NCBI GenBank assembly: GCA_030151565.1 | Contig: JASLDM010000009.1 | Location: 1 to 14,453, forward strand | DNA from: Flavobacterium sp. | Lineage (GTDB): Bacteria > Bacteroidota > Bacteroidia > Flavobacteriales > Flavobacteriaceae | Direction: 5' to 3' | Length of the DNA stretch: 14,453 bases | In this document: positions 1 through 7,831 of the stretch, one piece after another | Layout: every line of letters starts with the position of its first letter | Numbering within the stretch: position 1 is the first letter of the stretch | The notes under the pieces: generated by a model | Told to the model about the DNA's origin: nothing | Seen by the model: the letters and a program-made list of their open reading frames with translations, nothing else | Database searches by the model: none | Program-made: the position numbers and the translations under genes

Positions 1-65
1 TTTTGTTTCGTAAAAAAAAGATGTTCTGCCTCATTGTAGAGCAACACCGTAAACAGACAACATAA
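1..65 (+). CDS. Possible 3' end of an upstream gene (partial)
   Basis: A reading frame (codons starting at base 3) is open from the left edge and ends with TAA at 63-65. It would give about 20 residues, basic and ending in RKQTT. The final A of this stop is the first base of the ATG of the nuclease gene (TAATG), an arrangement typical of translationally coupled genes. Nothing in the short peptide identifies a family. Twenty open codons can easily occur by chance, so the call rests mainly on the stop/start overlap and on the lack of a TAnnTTTG promoter in the 64 bases before the nuclease gene. Confidence 0.35.
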   Translation, partial: LFRKKKMFCLIVEQHRKQTT

Positions 66-1954
66 TGGAAGAAACATACCGACTTTTAATTGAATTTAAG
101 ACAATACATCCTTTAAGATTTTGGACAGCTATATTTATTGCGGCATCTATAATCATTTTTGCCATTTGGAGACTTTCAAAAAAGAAACAAAAAATAAAAA
201 TTGGGCATTTAGATAGTCAAAAAACAACATTGACAGACGTTTCGGAGAAAGAAAACTCTAAACCAAAACTTGAGACAAAAAAAGAAAATCCCAAGTTAGA
301 AAAACCACAGCCCAAAGTTTATACCAACACATTTATTAATGATGACTTAAAAGTAAATGAGCCTAAACCTATTTACAAAAAAACTACTGAAGCAAAACAA
401 GAAAAAGTAATACCAAAAGTTGAAATATTTGAAGTTAAGCCAAAAGCTAAACCAAAATCCGAAGAACAACTTCCCAAAGCAAAAGTAGAAACCGCAAAAT
501 CGAAAGGTGAAATTGACTTTGTAAATTATGAAATTTCAAAAACTCAAATTACAAACTCATATCCAGTTTTACGCTTTCCTAAAAAAGGAACAGTGGTTAG
601 AAGTTATAGATTAGGAAACACAAAACGAAGAGGATTTAAGGAAGAGTCTTTTCAAAATTCTATTGAACAATATTTTGGAAAAGACTTTACAATTTTAGGA
701 AACGCAAGACTAAACATAGGTAAAGAAACACGACCTTTTGAGCCAGACATTGCAATAATTGATAAATCAAATGCCAACATTAGAATAGATGTTGAAATTG
801 ACGAACCTTACGCAGGAATAAGCCGACAGGCAACACATTGTAAAGGCGAAGACGTTAATCGCGATATCTATTTTATCGATAGAGGCTGGATTGTAATTCG
901 ATTTTCAGAGCATCAAGTTCATTTACAAGAAAAAAATTGCTTGCGGTTTATTGCCGAAACAATAAAATCAGCTATTCCAAATTATGAAATACCTAGTTTA
1001 TTAGTTAATCAACAGACATTACAGGTTGAAAAACTTTGGAACATTGTACAAGCTCAAAAATGGGAGAAAGTAAAATATAGAGAACAGTATTTAAATCATA
1101 TATTTCAACCCATTGAAGAGCAGCCTGAAACAATTGAAAGAGATTTTAACGAACAGGAATTGAAAGAGGAAAAATTAGTTAAATCAACAATTATTGGAGA
1201 GGTTGACAACAAAAAACCTATCGCTTTTAATCGTAAAAATACACATCCAAGAGATAGTAGAATTAAATTCTATCCTGAACCACATATTTACACTATTGAT
1301 AACACACCTGCACCATCAACAAGTACTTTAATTTCAAAATTCTTCCCTGAATTTGATTCATATTCAGCAGCAAGTCGTTTAAATCCAAATCACGATTTGT
1401 ACGGTCTAGAAATCGAAGAAATTGTTGAAATCTGGAATAAAAAAGGAAAAGAAGCTGCCAATAAAGGCACTTTTCTTCACGAGCAAATTGAAAATTTCTA
1501 TTTAGGTCAGGAATATGATACAACCGAGGAATTTCACCTATTTGAAAGTTTTGTGAACGAAAACAAACATATCGAACCTTATAGAACAGAATGGAGAATT
1601 TTTGATGAACAATATCATATTGCGGGTACAATCGACTTAATTTCTAAAAATGGTAACGCTTACGAAATGTATGATTGGAAGAGAAGCAAAAAAGTTATCA
1701 ACTCTTTCAATGGCGAACCAGTCAAAAACAACCAATGGCAAAGAGGTGTAGGACACTTATCAGACATTGACGACACAAGCTATAATCGTTATTGCTTACA
1801 ACAAAGTATATACAAATACATTCTTGAAAAAAACTATGGACTAAAAGTTTCAAAAATGTATTTAATTGTTTTGTATCCAGAATATGACAAATACTACAAA
1901 GTTGAAGTGCCGTATTTGAAAGACAAAGCTGAATACATTCTTAGAACACTGTGA
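65..1954 (+). CDS. Membrane-anchored protein with two PD-(D/E)XK nuclease-like domains
   Basis: A 629-residue protein not recognised as a named family. Residues 18-36 form one hydrophobic segment followed by KKKQK, so the bulk should face the cytoplasm. Residues 38-170 are a Lys/Pro/Glu-rich, probably disordered linker. Residues 180-300 resemble DUF559/Vsr-like nucleases: P227-D228, then E244-x-D246 at the end of a beta strand, then an arginine-aspartate plus GWIVIRF strand near 266-280. Residues 330-342 (QKWEKVKYREQYL) form a conserved-looking link. Residues 400-620 carry the full RecB/Cas4-type nuclease motif set: GxxxH (G468-H472), E509, GTID with D524, DWK (D537, K539) and QxxxY (Q579-Y583). 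Both active sites look intact, so DNA cleavage or processing near the membrane is inferred; substrate unknown. The ATG at 65 overlaps an upstream stop. The gene is more AT-rich than recG downstream, which suggests acquisition. A defence role is speculation. Confidence 0.8.
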   Translation: MEETYRLLIEFKTIHPLRFWTAIFIAASIIIFAIWRLSKKKQKIKIGHLDSQKTTLTDVSEKENSKPKLETKKENPKLEKPQPKVYTNTFINDDLKVNEPKPIYKKTTEAKQEKVIPKVEIFEVKPKAKPKSEEQLPKAKVETAKSKGEIDFVNYEISKTQITNSYPVLRFPKKGTVVRSYRLGNTKRRGFKEESFQNSIEQYFGKDFTILGNARLNIGKETRPFEPDIAIIDKSNANIRIDVEIDEPYAGISRQATHCKGEDVNRDIYFIDRGWIVIRFSEHQVHLQEKNCLRFIAETIKSAIPNYEIPSLLVNQQTLQVEKLWNIVQAQKWEKVKYREQYLNHIFQPIEEQPETIERDFNEQELKEEKLVKSTIIGEVDNKKPIAFNRKNTHPRDSRIKFYPEPHIYTIDNTPAPSTSTLISKFFPEFDSYSAASRLNPNHDLYGLEIEEIVEIWNKKGKEAANKGTFLHEQIENFYLGQEYDTTEEFHLFESFVNENKHIEPYRTEWRIFDEQYHIAGTIDLISKNGNAYEMYDWKRSKKVINSFNGEPVKNNQWQRGVGHLSDIDDTSYNRYCLQQSIYKYILEKNYGLKVSKMYLIVLYPEYDKYYKVEVPYLKDKAEYILRTL

Positions 1955-1973
1955 AAAAACAACGAAGGCACAA

Positions 1974-2035
1974 TAACTAAGCTTTAGCCCAACACCTCTT
2001 CTCGCTTTGTCAAAACATCTAGAACGCTTTAGTTA
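1974..2035. repeat. Imperfect inverted repeat after the nuclease gene
   Basis: TAACTAAGC (1974-1982) pairs with GCTTTAGTTA (2026-2035) if one A is bulged, enclosing about 43 bases. The left arm also contains its own small dyad (CTAAGCTTTAG). No T-run follows the right arm, so it is not a standard terminator. It could be a recombination site or a decayed repeat; the sequence alone does not decide. Confidence 0.4.
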
Positions 2036-2051
2036 CACTAAACACCATAAC

Positions 2052-2093
2052 AACCAATAGACTAAGATATAATCAAATCTATTGGTTATTTTA
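2052..2093 (+). terminator. Hairpin, possible weak terminator of the nuclease gene
   Basis: AACCAATAGA (2052-2061) is perfectly complementary to TCTATTGGTT (2078-2087), with a 16-base loop. It is followed by ATTTTA, a short and interrupted T-run. The stem has only three G-C pairs and lies about 100 bases after the stop codon at 1954, so it would be a weak terminator. Confidence 0.4.
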
Positions 2094-2293
2094 ACATCCT
2101 ATGCACTAAAAAAGCTGTTATATCCTTATGCAATGCTCTACAAACCTTACCACTACTCGATTTAGGTGCTTTCGTTCAATTTTTTAAACCTACTCTTGTT
2201 GGTATAAAATAAACAAACTGCGGCTTGGGTATCGCATTTTATACTTGATTCGTTTTAATTGGATAGGCACTTTTAAGATTAAAGCATTCTTAG

Positions 2294-2301
2294 TATCTTC
2301 G
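2294..2301 (+). promoter_or_regulatory. Putative -7 element of the recG-rdgB promoter
   Basis: TATCTTCG matches the Bacteroidota consensus TAnnTTTG with one change. It lies 18 bases before the recG ATG, the short leader usual in this group. TTTT at 2271-2274 could serve as a poor -33 element with a 19-base spacer. Confidence 0.45.
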
Positions 2302-2319
2302 TAACTATTTACAAAAGCA

Positions 2320-4422
2320 ATGCAGCAGAATCTACTCGAAACCCCTATTGAATATTTAAAAGGTGTTGGTCCCCAACGTGGCGACCTACTCAAAAAGGAA
2401 CTCGGTATTTACAAATACAACGATTTACTGCACCTATACCCCAACCGCTACATTGATCGATCGCGTTATTATAAGATTAATGAACTGGTAGCTACCAATA
2501 CCGAAGTACAACTTGTTGGTAAAATTGTACATCTAAAAACCGTAGAGCAAAAACGCGGCAAACGCCTTGTGGCTACTTTTGCAGATGATACGGGACAACT
2601 AGAATTGGTTTGGTTTCAGGGAATCAAATGGGTTAAAGAAAGTTTGAAGTTAAACACCCCTTATGTGGCGTTTGGAAAGCTCAATCAATACGGAAGTGCG
2701 CTATCTATGCCGCATCCCGAATTGGATTTGGTAGAAGAGCACCAACGCAACCGACAAAACGGGATGCAAGCCGTTTATCCATCCACAGAAAAACTAGGCC
2801 AACGTATATCTAACAAAGCGATGAACAAGCTGATGCAGCAATTGCTGATGGAAACACACGCCTTGTTTAACGAAAGCTTGCCTAAAGATTTATTGGAAGA
2901 ATTGCAACTAATGCCCAAAAAGCAAGCTTTGATTGCCATTCACTTTCCTAAAAACAACGAAGAACTCGCACACGCTCAAGCCCGACTCAAGTTTGAAGAA
3001 TTGTTTTACATACAACTTCAACTCTTGATAAAAAACATATCACGTAAAAACAAAATCAAAGGACTACCCTTTGATCAAGTTGGTGCGTATTTCAATACTT
3101 TTTACAGCAATCACCTTCCCTTTCCCTTAACAGGAGCACAAAAACGCGTTTTAAAAGAGATTCGAAATGATCTGGGCAATCCCGCTCAAATGAACCGTCT
3201 TTTGCAGGGAGATGTCGGTTCTGGTAAAACTATTGTAGCCTTTATGAGTGCCCTTTTGGCCTTAGATAATGATTTCCAGGCTTGTATTGTTGCTCCAACG
3301 GAGATTTTAGCCAATCAGCATTTTATCGGTATTTGCGAATTGGCTCAACCTTTAGGGCTCAACATTAAATTGCTAACCGGATCCACGAAAGCGGCAGAAC
3401 GCAGGGTGTTACACCAAGAGTTAGAATCGGGGACCTTACATATACTAATAGGCACACACGCCCTTTTTGAAGATAAGGTTAAGTTTAAAAACCTGGGACT
3501 GGCCATTATTGATGAGCAACACCGCTTTGGGGTGGAGCAACGTTCTAAACTTTGGAAAAAGAATACAACGCCTCCTCATATTTTAGTAATGACGGCTACT
3601 CCTATCCCTAGAACGTTGGCTATGAGTCTGTATGGCGATCTGGATATATCGGTGATTGACGAATTGCCTCCAGGCAGAAAACCCATACAAACCCTTCACT
3701 TTTTTGAAGGCAAACGCCTGCGTGTTTGGAAGTTTATGAAAGATGAAATTGCCAAAGGCCGCCAAGTATATATAGTATATCCGCTGATACAAGAAAGCGA
3801 AAGCTTGGATTATCGCAACTTGATGGAAGGCTATGAAGGCATTTCAAGAGACTTTCCGTTGCCAGAATACAGCGTGAGCATTGTACACGGACAAATGACT
3901 CCTGCCGAAAAAGACAAGGAAATGGATCGTTTTGCCAAAGGTCAAACCAACATTATGGTGGCAACCACGGTAATTGAGGTTGGTGTAAACGTACCCAATG
4001 CCAGTGTTATGATTATAGAGAGTGCCGAACGCTTTGGCTTGTCACAACTGCACCAGTTACGCGGACGTGTGGGGCGTGGTGCAGAACAGAGTTACTGTAT
4101 TTTGATGACGGGACCAAAACTGAGCAACGACTCTAAAGTACGTATGGAAACGATGTGCCGCACCAACGACGGTTTTGAAATATCAGAAGTCGATTTAAAA
4201 CTTCGAGGTCCAGGTAACCTAATGGGAACACAACAAAGTGGCGTGCTCAATTTGCGCATTGCCGATTTGGTTAAAGACCAAGAGATCTTACAACGTGCCC
4301 GCAGTTATGCCATTACCCTATTAAAAGAAGATCCAAAATTGGAACAAGAACAACATCAACGACTCAAACAGAAATTAATAGAACTCTCCAAAAAAAGCAC
4401 CCTTTGGAATTACATCAGTTAA
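2320..4422 (+). CDS. recG: ATP-dependent DNA helicase RecG
   Basis: RecG rescues stalled replication forks and branch-migrates Holliday junctions and D-loops in the cytoplasm. The 700-residue product is the normal full length. The N-terminal wedge region contains an OB-fold (about 60-135). The helicase core shows Walker A GDVGSGKT (297-304, K303), the DEQH box (398-401), TATPIPRT (425-432) and motif VI HQLRGRVGRG (578-587). The C-terminal GTQQSG stretch (636-641) belongs to the helical-hairpin/TRG region that couples ATP hydrolysis to branch migration. All key residues are present. ATG 2320 starts the conserved PIEYLKGVGPQR segment at the expected distance. Only two bases separate its stop from rdgB, so the two form an operon linking DNA repair with nucleotide-pool cleaning. 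Confidence 0.97.
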   Translation: MQQNLLETPIEYLKGVGPQRGDLLKKELGIYKYNDLLHLYPNRYIDRSRYYKINELVATNTEVQLVGKIVHLKTVEQKRGKRLVATFADDTGQLELVWFQGIKWVKESLKLNTPYVAFGKLNQYGSALSMPHPELDLVEEHQRNRQNGMQAVYPSTEKLGQRISNKAMNKLMQQLLMETHALFNESLPKDLLEELQLMPKKQALIAIHFPKNNEELAHAQARLKFEELFYIQLQLLIKNISRKNKIKGLPFDQVGAYFNTFYSNHLPFPLTGAQKRVLKEIRNDLGNPAQMNRLLQGDVGSGKTIVAFMSALLALDNDFQACIVAPTEILANQHFIGICELAQPLGLNIKLLTGSTKAAERRVLHQELESGTLHILIGTHALFEDKVKFKNLGLAIIDEQHRFGVEQRSKLWKKNTTPPHILVMTATPIPRTLAMSLYGDLDISVIDELPPGRKPIQTLHFFEGKRLRVWKFMKDEIAKGRQVYIVYPLIQESESLDYRNLMEGYEGISRDFPLPEYSVSIVHGQMTPAEKDKEMDRFAKGQTNIMVATTVIEVGVNVPNASVMIIESAERFGLSQLHQLRGRVGRGAEQSYCILMTGPKLSNDSKVRMETMCRTNDGFEISEVDLKLRGPGNLMGTQQSGVLNLRIADLVKDQEILQRARSYAITLLKEDPKLEQEQHQRLKQKLIELSKKSTLWNYIS

Positions 4423-4424
4423 GT

Positions 4425-5000
4425 ATGAAATTAGTATTTGCATCAAACAATCAGAATAAGATTAAGGAAATAAAGAAACAACTTCCAGAAAGCATAGAAA
4501 TCCTGAGTCTTGAAGACATCGGTTGTGTAATTGATATTCCAGAAACCGCTTCGACCATCGAAGGCAATGCCCTGTTGAAAGCAAACTTTATAAAAAGACA
4601 CTATGGGTATGATTGCTTTGCCGATGATTCTGGATTGGAAGTAGCTGCTCTAAACGGTGCGCCTGGGGTATATTCTGCACGCTATGCGGGAGAAGCGAAA
4701 AACGATGAAGCCAATATGGACAAGCTTCTAGAAGCATTGCAAGAAGAAAGCAACCGAAAAGCCAACTTTAAAACGGTAATTGCACTGCATTATAAAGGAG
4801 CACAACACCTTTTTACAGGAATTGTAGACGGAACAATCCTAAAAGAGCGTCAAGGCGACGGTGGATTTGGCTATGACCCTATTTTTCAGGCTAATGAAAT
4901 GGAGGTTTCATTTGCAGAATTGTCACTTGAAGACAAAAACAAAATCAGCCATCGTGGGAAAGCCGTAAAACAATTAATAGAATTCTTAATAAATCAATAA
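4425..5000 (+). CDS. rdgB: RdgB/HAM1 dITP/XTP pyrophosphatase
   Basis: This enzyme hydrolyses non-canonical purine triphosphates (dITP, ITP, XTP) to monophosphate and pyrophosphate, preventing incorporation of deaminated purines. The 191-residue product has typical family length and all signature segments: SNNQNK near the N-terminus (7-12), the TIEGNA glutamate (E46), the metal/catalytic DDSG (67-70), GVYSARYAG (81-89), GGFGYDPIF (136-144) and the C-terminal SHRGKA (175-180). The start is ATG 4425, which gives the family N-terminus MKLVFASNN. A TTG seven codons upstream in the same frame overlaps the end of recG and would add residues not seen in the family. It begins two bases after the recG stop and is probably co-transcribed from the recG promoter. 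Confidence 0.96.
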   Translation: MKLVFASNNQNKIKEIKKQLPESIEILSLEDIGCVIDIPETASTIEGNALLKANFIKRHYGYDCFADDSGLEVAALNGAPGVYSARYAGEAKNDEANMDKLLEALQEESNRKANFKTVIALHYKGAQHLFTGIVDGTILKERQGDGGFGYDPIFQANEMEVSFAELSLEDKNKISHRGKAVKQLIEFLINQ

Positions 5001-5068
5001 TTTTTAACCCAAAAATTAATTTTTTACTAATAATTGTTTTTATTATAGTGTTTTTCAACAATTAAACA

Positions 5069-5076
5069 TACCTTTG
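5069..5076 (+). promoter_or_regulatory. -7 element (TAnnTTTG) of the DEAD-box helicase promoter
   Basis: TACCTTTG is an exact match to the Bacteroidota -7 consensus, 18 bases before the ATG at 5095. No clear TTG -33 element lies at the usual distance; the region is T-rich. The element includes the TTG at 5074 that opens the longer reading frame, which argues that translation starts downstream. Confidence 0.65.
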
Positions 5077-5094
5077 TCGCTATTTAAATTTTAT

Positions 5095-6999
5095 ATGAAT
5101 AAATTCGAACAATTAGGATTGAATGAGTCGCTATTGCTGGCGATTAAAGATCTAGGATTTGAAAATCCGTCAGAAGTGCAAGAGAAAGCGATTCCCTTAT
5201 TATTAGAAAAAAACACCGATATCGTTGCGTTAGCCCAAACAGGGACCGGGAAAACCGCAGCATTTGGTTTTCCTCTAATTCAAAAAATCGACGTAAACTC
5301 GAAACAAACACAAGCCTTAATTTTATCTCCAACGAGAGAATTATGTCTTCAGATTGCTAATGAAATTAAGCAATATTCAAAATACGTAAAAGGATTCCAT
5401 ACCGTAGCAGTTTACGGTGGAGCAAGTATCTCAGACCAAGCAAGAGACATCAAGCGTGGAGCACATATTATTGTAGCTACACCTGGTAGAATGCAAGATA
5501 TGATTAACCGTGGTATGGTTAATATCAAAAATATCGAGTTTTGCGTTTTGGATGAGGCTGATGAAATGTTAAACATGGGATTCCATGAAGACATTACCGC
5601 TATTTTATCTGATACTCCAAGTGAAAAAAATACTTGGTTATTCTCAGCGACTATGCCTGCAGAGGTTTCTAGAATCGCGAAAGAATTTATGTTTGAGCCG
5701 GAAGAAATTACCGTAGGACATAAAAATCAGGGATCTGCTAATGTAAGCCACGAATACTATTTAGTAGGTGCTCGTGATCGTTACCCAGCATTGAAACGTT
5801 TAGCAGATGCAAATCCAGATATCTTTTCGGTAGTTTTTTGTAGAACAAAACGCGATACACAAGCTATTGCAGAACGTTTGATTGAAGATGGATATAACGC
5901 AGCAGCGTTGCACGGTGATTTATCACAAGCACAACGTGATGGAGTTATGAAATCGTTCAGAAGCAAACAAATCCAAATGTTAGTTGCAACTGATGTTGCT
6001 GCTCGTGGAATTGACGTAACTGACATTACTCACGTAATCAACTACCAGTTACCAGACGAAATCGAAACGTACACGCACCGTAGTGGTCGTACAGGACGTG
6101 CTGGTAAATCAGGTACCTCTATGGTAATTGTTACTAAGAGTGAATTGCGTAAGATTAGTCAAATCGAACGAATCATCAAAATGAAGTTCGAAGAGAAACC
6201 AGTTCCTTCAGGAATGGAAATCTGCGAAATTCAGTTATTCCACTTAGCTACTAGAATTAAAGACGTAGAAGTAAATCCAGAGATTGAGACTTACTTACCT
6301 GCTATTTCTGAAGTTTTAAAAGATTTGGATAAAGATGAATTAATCAAAAAAATGGTTTCAGTTGAATTTAACCGTTTCTTAGATTACTACAAAAAATCTT
6401 CAAATACGTTAAGCGCAGTTTCAGGAACAAGAGGAGAATCTAGACCAGCAGCAGATGGATCTGCAGTTCGTTTCTTTATCAACTTAGGTTCTAAAGACGG
6501 ATTGGATTGGATGAACTTGAAAGACTTCTTAAAAGAAACTTTAGATTTAGGTCGTGATGACTTATTCAAAGTAGACGTTAAAGAAGGATTTTCATTCTTT
6601 AATACAGAGGGAGAACATTCTGAGAAAGTAATGGAAACATTAAACGGAATGGAATATGAAGGAAGACGTGTAAATGTAGAGATTTCTAATAACGACGGTG
6701 GATCAAGAAACAGCGGACGTAGAGACCACAACAACCGTAGAGGTGGTGGAAGAAGCTTCGGTGGCGGAGATCGCGACAGAGGTAACTCAGGATCTCGTTT
6801 TGGAGGTGGTGAGCGCAGTGGAGAAAGAAGATCTTCTGGATCTAGATTCTCTTCAGATCGCGACCGCGGAGGAGATCGTGATCGTGGTGGAGACCGTGAC
6901 CGCGGAGGAGACCGTTCTCGTCAACCAAGAAACGAAAGAGGCTCTAGACGCTCTTCATCAGAAGGAAATAGCGGATCTAGACGCAGCAGAAATAGTTAA
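5095..6999 (+). CDS. DEAD-box RNA helicase with DbpA-type domain and Arg/Gly-rich tail
   Basis: An ATP-dependent RNA helicase of 634 residues, probably acting in ribosome assembly or mRNA unwinding and decay (CsdA/DeaD-like). The core contains the Q motif near the N-terminus (FEQLGL plus the following glutamine), Walker A AQTGTGKT (47-54), DEAD (153-156), SAT (184-186) and HRSGRTGRAG (328-337). Residues 458-531 match the DbpA/CsdA C-terminal RNA-binding fold. Residues 532-634 are a low-complexity Arg/Gly/Asp/Ser tail with DRDRGG repeats, likely a nonspecific RNA-binding or condensate-forming segment. ATG 5095 is chosen because an in-frame TTG at 5074 sits inside the promoter -7 element. The gene is monocistronic by spacing. 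Cold induction is known for relatives but is not visible here. Confidence 0.94.
   Translation: MNKFEQLGLNESLLLAIKDLGFENPSEVQEKAIPLLLEKNTDIVALAQTGTGKTAAFGFPLIQKIDVNSKQTQALILSPTRELCLQIANEIKQYSKYVKGFHTVAVYGGASISDQARDIKRGAHIIVATPGRMQDMINRGMVNIKNIEFCVLDEADEMLNMGFHEDITAILSDTPSEKNTWLFSATMPAEVSRIAKEFMFEPEEITVGHKNQGSANVSHEYYLVGARDRYPALKRLADANPDIFSVVFCRTKRDTQAIAERLIEDGYNAAALHGDLSQAQRDGVMKSFRSKQIQMLVATDVAARGIDVTDITHVINYQLPDEIETYTHRSGRTGRAGKSGTSMVIVTKSELRKISQIERIIKMKFEEKPVPSGMEICEIQLFHLATRIKDVEVNPEIETYLPAISEVLKDLDKDELIKKMVSVEFNRFLDYYKKSSNTLSAVSGTRGESRPAADGSAVRFFINLGSKDGLDWMNLKDFLKETLDLGRDDLFKVDVKEGFSFFNTEGEHSEKVMETLNGMEYEGRRVNVEISNNDGGSRNSGRRDHNNRRGGGRSFGGGDRDRGNSGSRFGGGERSGERRSSGSRFSSDRDRGGDRDRGGDRDRGGDRSRQPRNERGSRRSSSEGNSGSRRSRNS
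6856..6909 (+). repeat. 18-base tandem repeat, three copies, in the helicase tail
   Basis: Three in-frame copies at 6856-6873, 6874-6891 and 6892-6909 each encode DRDRGG, followed by a partial fourth (GACCGT at 6910-6915). The copies differ mainly at third codon positions (GAT/GAC, CGC/CGT, GGA/GGT), so the repeat has diverged while the protein sequence was kept. Confidence 0.9.
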
Positions 7000-7038
7000 T
7001 TTGTTAATTTTTACAAAATAATATTTTAAACTGTAAAA

Positions 7039-7053
7039 TATCTTTTACTTTAG
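7039..7053 (+). promoter_or_regulatory. Possible -7 region for the secreted protein gene
   Basis: Two overlapping near-matches to TAnnTTTG occur: TATCTTTT (7039-7046) and TACTTTAG (7046-7053), each with one mismatch. They lie 16-30 bases before the ATG at 7070. No clear -33 element is visible. Confidence 0.3.
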
Positions 7054-7069
7054 AGCAATCTTAAAAAGT

Positions 7070-7831
7070 ATGAGAAATTTTACAGTTTTTTTATTGGCAC
7101 TATTTTGCTTCACTACCCTATCTGCACAAGATAGAAAAGTAGTTAAAGGAATAATCTACAACGATGTGTCATTTCTACCTGTTGATGACGTTAATGTTAT
7201 CAATCTATCCAAAATAAAAGGAACAGTCAGTCGCCTAGACGGAAGCTTTCAAGTAGAAGCCGCCTTGAACGACTCTATCCACTTCTCCTATCCTGGATAT
7301 ATCGCTATCAAATTAAAAGTGACCAATGATTGGCTGAAAGACGATCAGGTTAAAATCTATTTGACAGAAAAAACCATTGAACTAGATGAAATCATCATTA
7401 AGAAATACCAATTGACAGGTTTTCTTGAAGCCGACACCAAGCTTATCGAGCTTAACGATCGCTTAGAGTTCAACCTCAATAGAAATAAGAGTCAGCCTTA
7501 CTATTACTACGGCACCGCTATTGGTACCTTTATCAGCCCAGTAGATGCTGTGTATAACCTGTTTAAAGGTAAAAGCAAGAATCTGAAAAAGCTAGAAGCC
7601 ATTAAGGAAGACCAGAATATGACTGCTTTACTACAAACTCGTTACGATAGAGAAACGGTTTGCGGCTTATTGGGTATTACCAGAGAAGACATCATTAAAA
7701 CCTTACAAAGTTGTAATCATACAGACCGATTTATCTATACGGCTACCGATTTTCAAATCTATCAAGCCTTGAATGAATGCTATGAACAATCTAAAGTAAT
7801 GGCTAATCAGCATACAAAAACATCCTCATAA
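7070..7831 (+). CDS. Secreted carboxypeptidase-regulatory-like domain protein
   Basis: A 253-residue exported protein. Residues 1-20 form a signal peptide (basic start, hydrophobic core, end LSAQ) with likely cleavage near residue 19 or 20. Residues about 25-110 match the beta-sandwich carboxypeptidase-regulatory-like domain common in Bacteroidota envelope proteins, including the GxxVxRLDGSF turn and the closing strand KIYLTEKTIELDEIII. The rest (about 111-253) is mostly helical with two cysteines (C198, C216 region) and resembles no domain I can name. There is no SusC/TonB barrel, lipobox or T9SS tail, so it is probably periplasmic or attached to the outer membrane from inside. It sits alone between the helicase and the dihydroorotase-like operon. 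Its stop codon lies in the loop of its terminator. Molecular function unknown. Confidence 0.75.
   Translation: MRNFTVFLLALFCFTTLSAQDRKVVKGIIYNDVSFLPVDDVNVINLSKIKGTVSRLDGSFQVEAALNDSIHFSYPGYIAIKLKVTNDWLKDDQVKIYLTEKTIELDEIIIKKYQLTGFLEADTKLIELNDRLEFNLNRNKSQPYYYYGTAIGTFISPVDAVYNLFKGKSKNLKKLEAIKEDQNMTALLQTRYDRETVCGLLGITREDIIKTLQSCNHTDRFIYTATDFQIYQALNECYEQSKVMANQHTKTSS

Larger units (their letters stand above)
1955..2319. other. 365-base noncoding gap with inverted repeats
   Basis: No convincing gene is present. The first third holds an imperfect inverted repeat (TAACTAAGC at 1974-1982 against GCTTTAGTTA at 2026-2035, one bulged base) in which GCTTTAG also recurs directly (1981-1987 and 2026-2032). 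It is followed by a perfect 10-base hairpin (2052-2061/2078-2087). The remainder, 2100-2290, is AT-rich with nothing recognisable. The last 30 bases carry the presumed recG promoter. The gap separates the odd nuclease gene from core genes, so it may mark an edge of accessory DNA. Confidence 0.6.

Noticed and set aside
1971..2035. Integron-type attC site (GCCCAAC at 1988-1994 fits RYYYAAC)
   Set aside because: No matching GTTRRRY core was found at the other arm (GTTACAC does not fit), and no integrase gene or cassette array is visible. Retained only as an unexplained inverted repeat.
2190..2393. A 67-codon minus-strand frame between the nuclease gene and recG
   Set aside because: It runs into the recG coding region and covers the presumed recG promoter; the peptide resembles no family and has no start context.
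5011..5025. Terminator after rdgB (AAAAATTAATTTTT palindrome)
   Set aside because: The palindrome is made only of A-T pairs with no loop, which is common by chance in AT-rich DNA and too weak for termination.
6698..7021. A 107-codon open frame overlapping the 3' end of the helicase gene
   Set aside because: It is a shadow of the repetitive Arg/Gly tail: the Glu/Val/Thr/Ala-rich product simply reads the repeats in another frame, with no promoter of its own.
7008..7038. Terminator hairpin after the DEAD-box helicase (TTTTACA/TGTAAAA)
   Set aside because: Seven weak pairs with a long AT loop and no T-run directly after the right arm.
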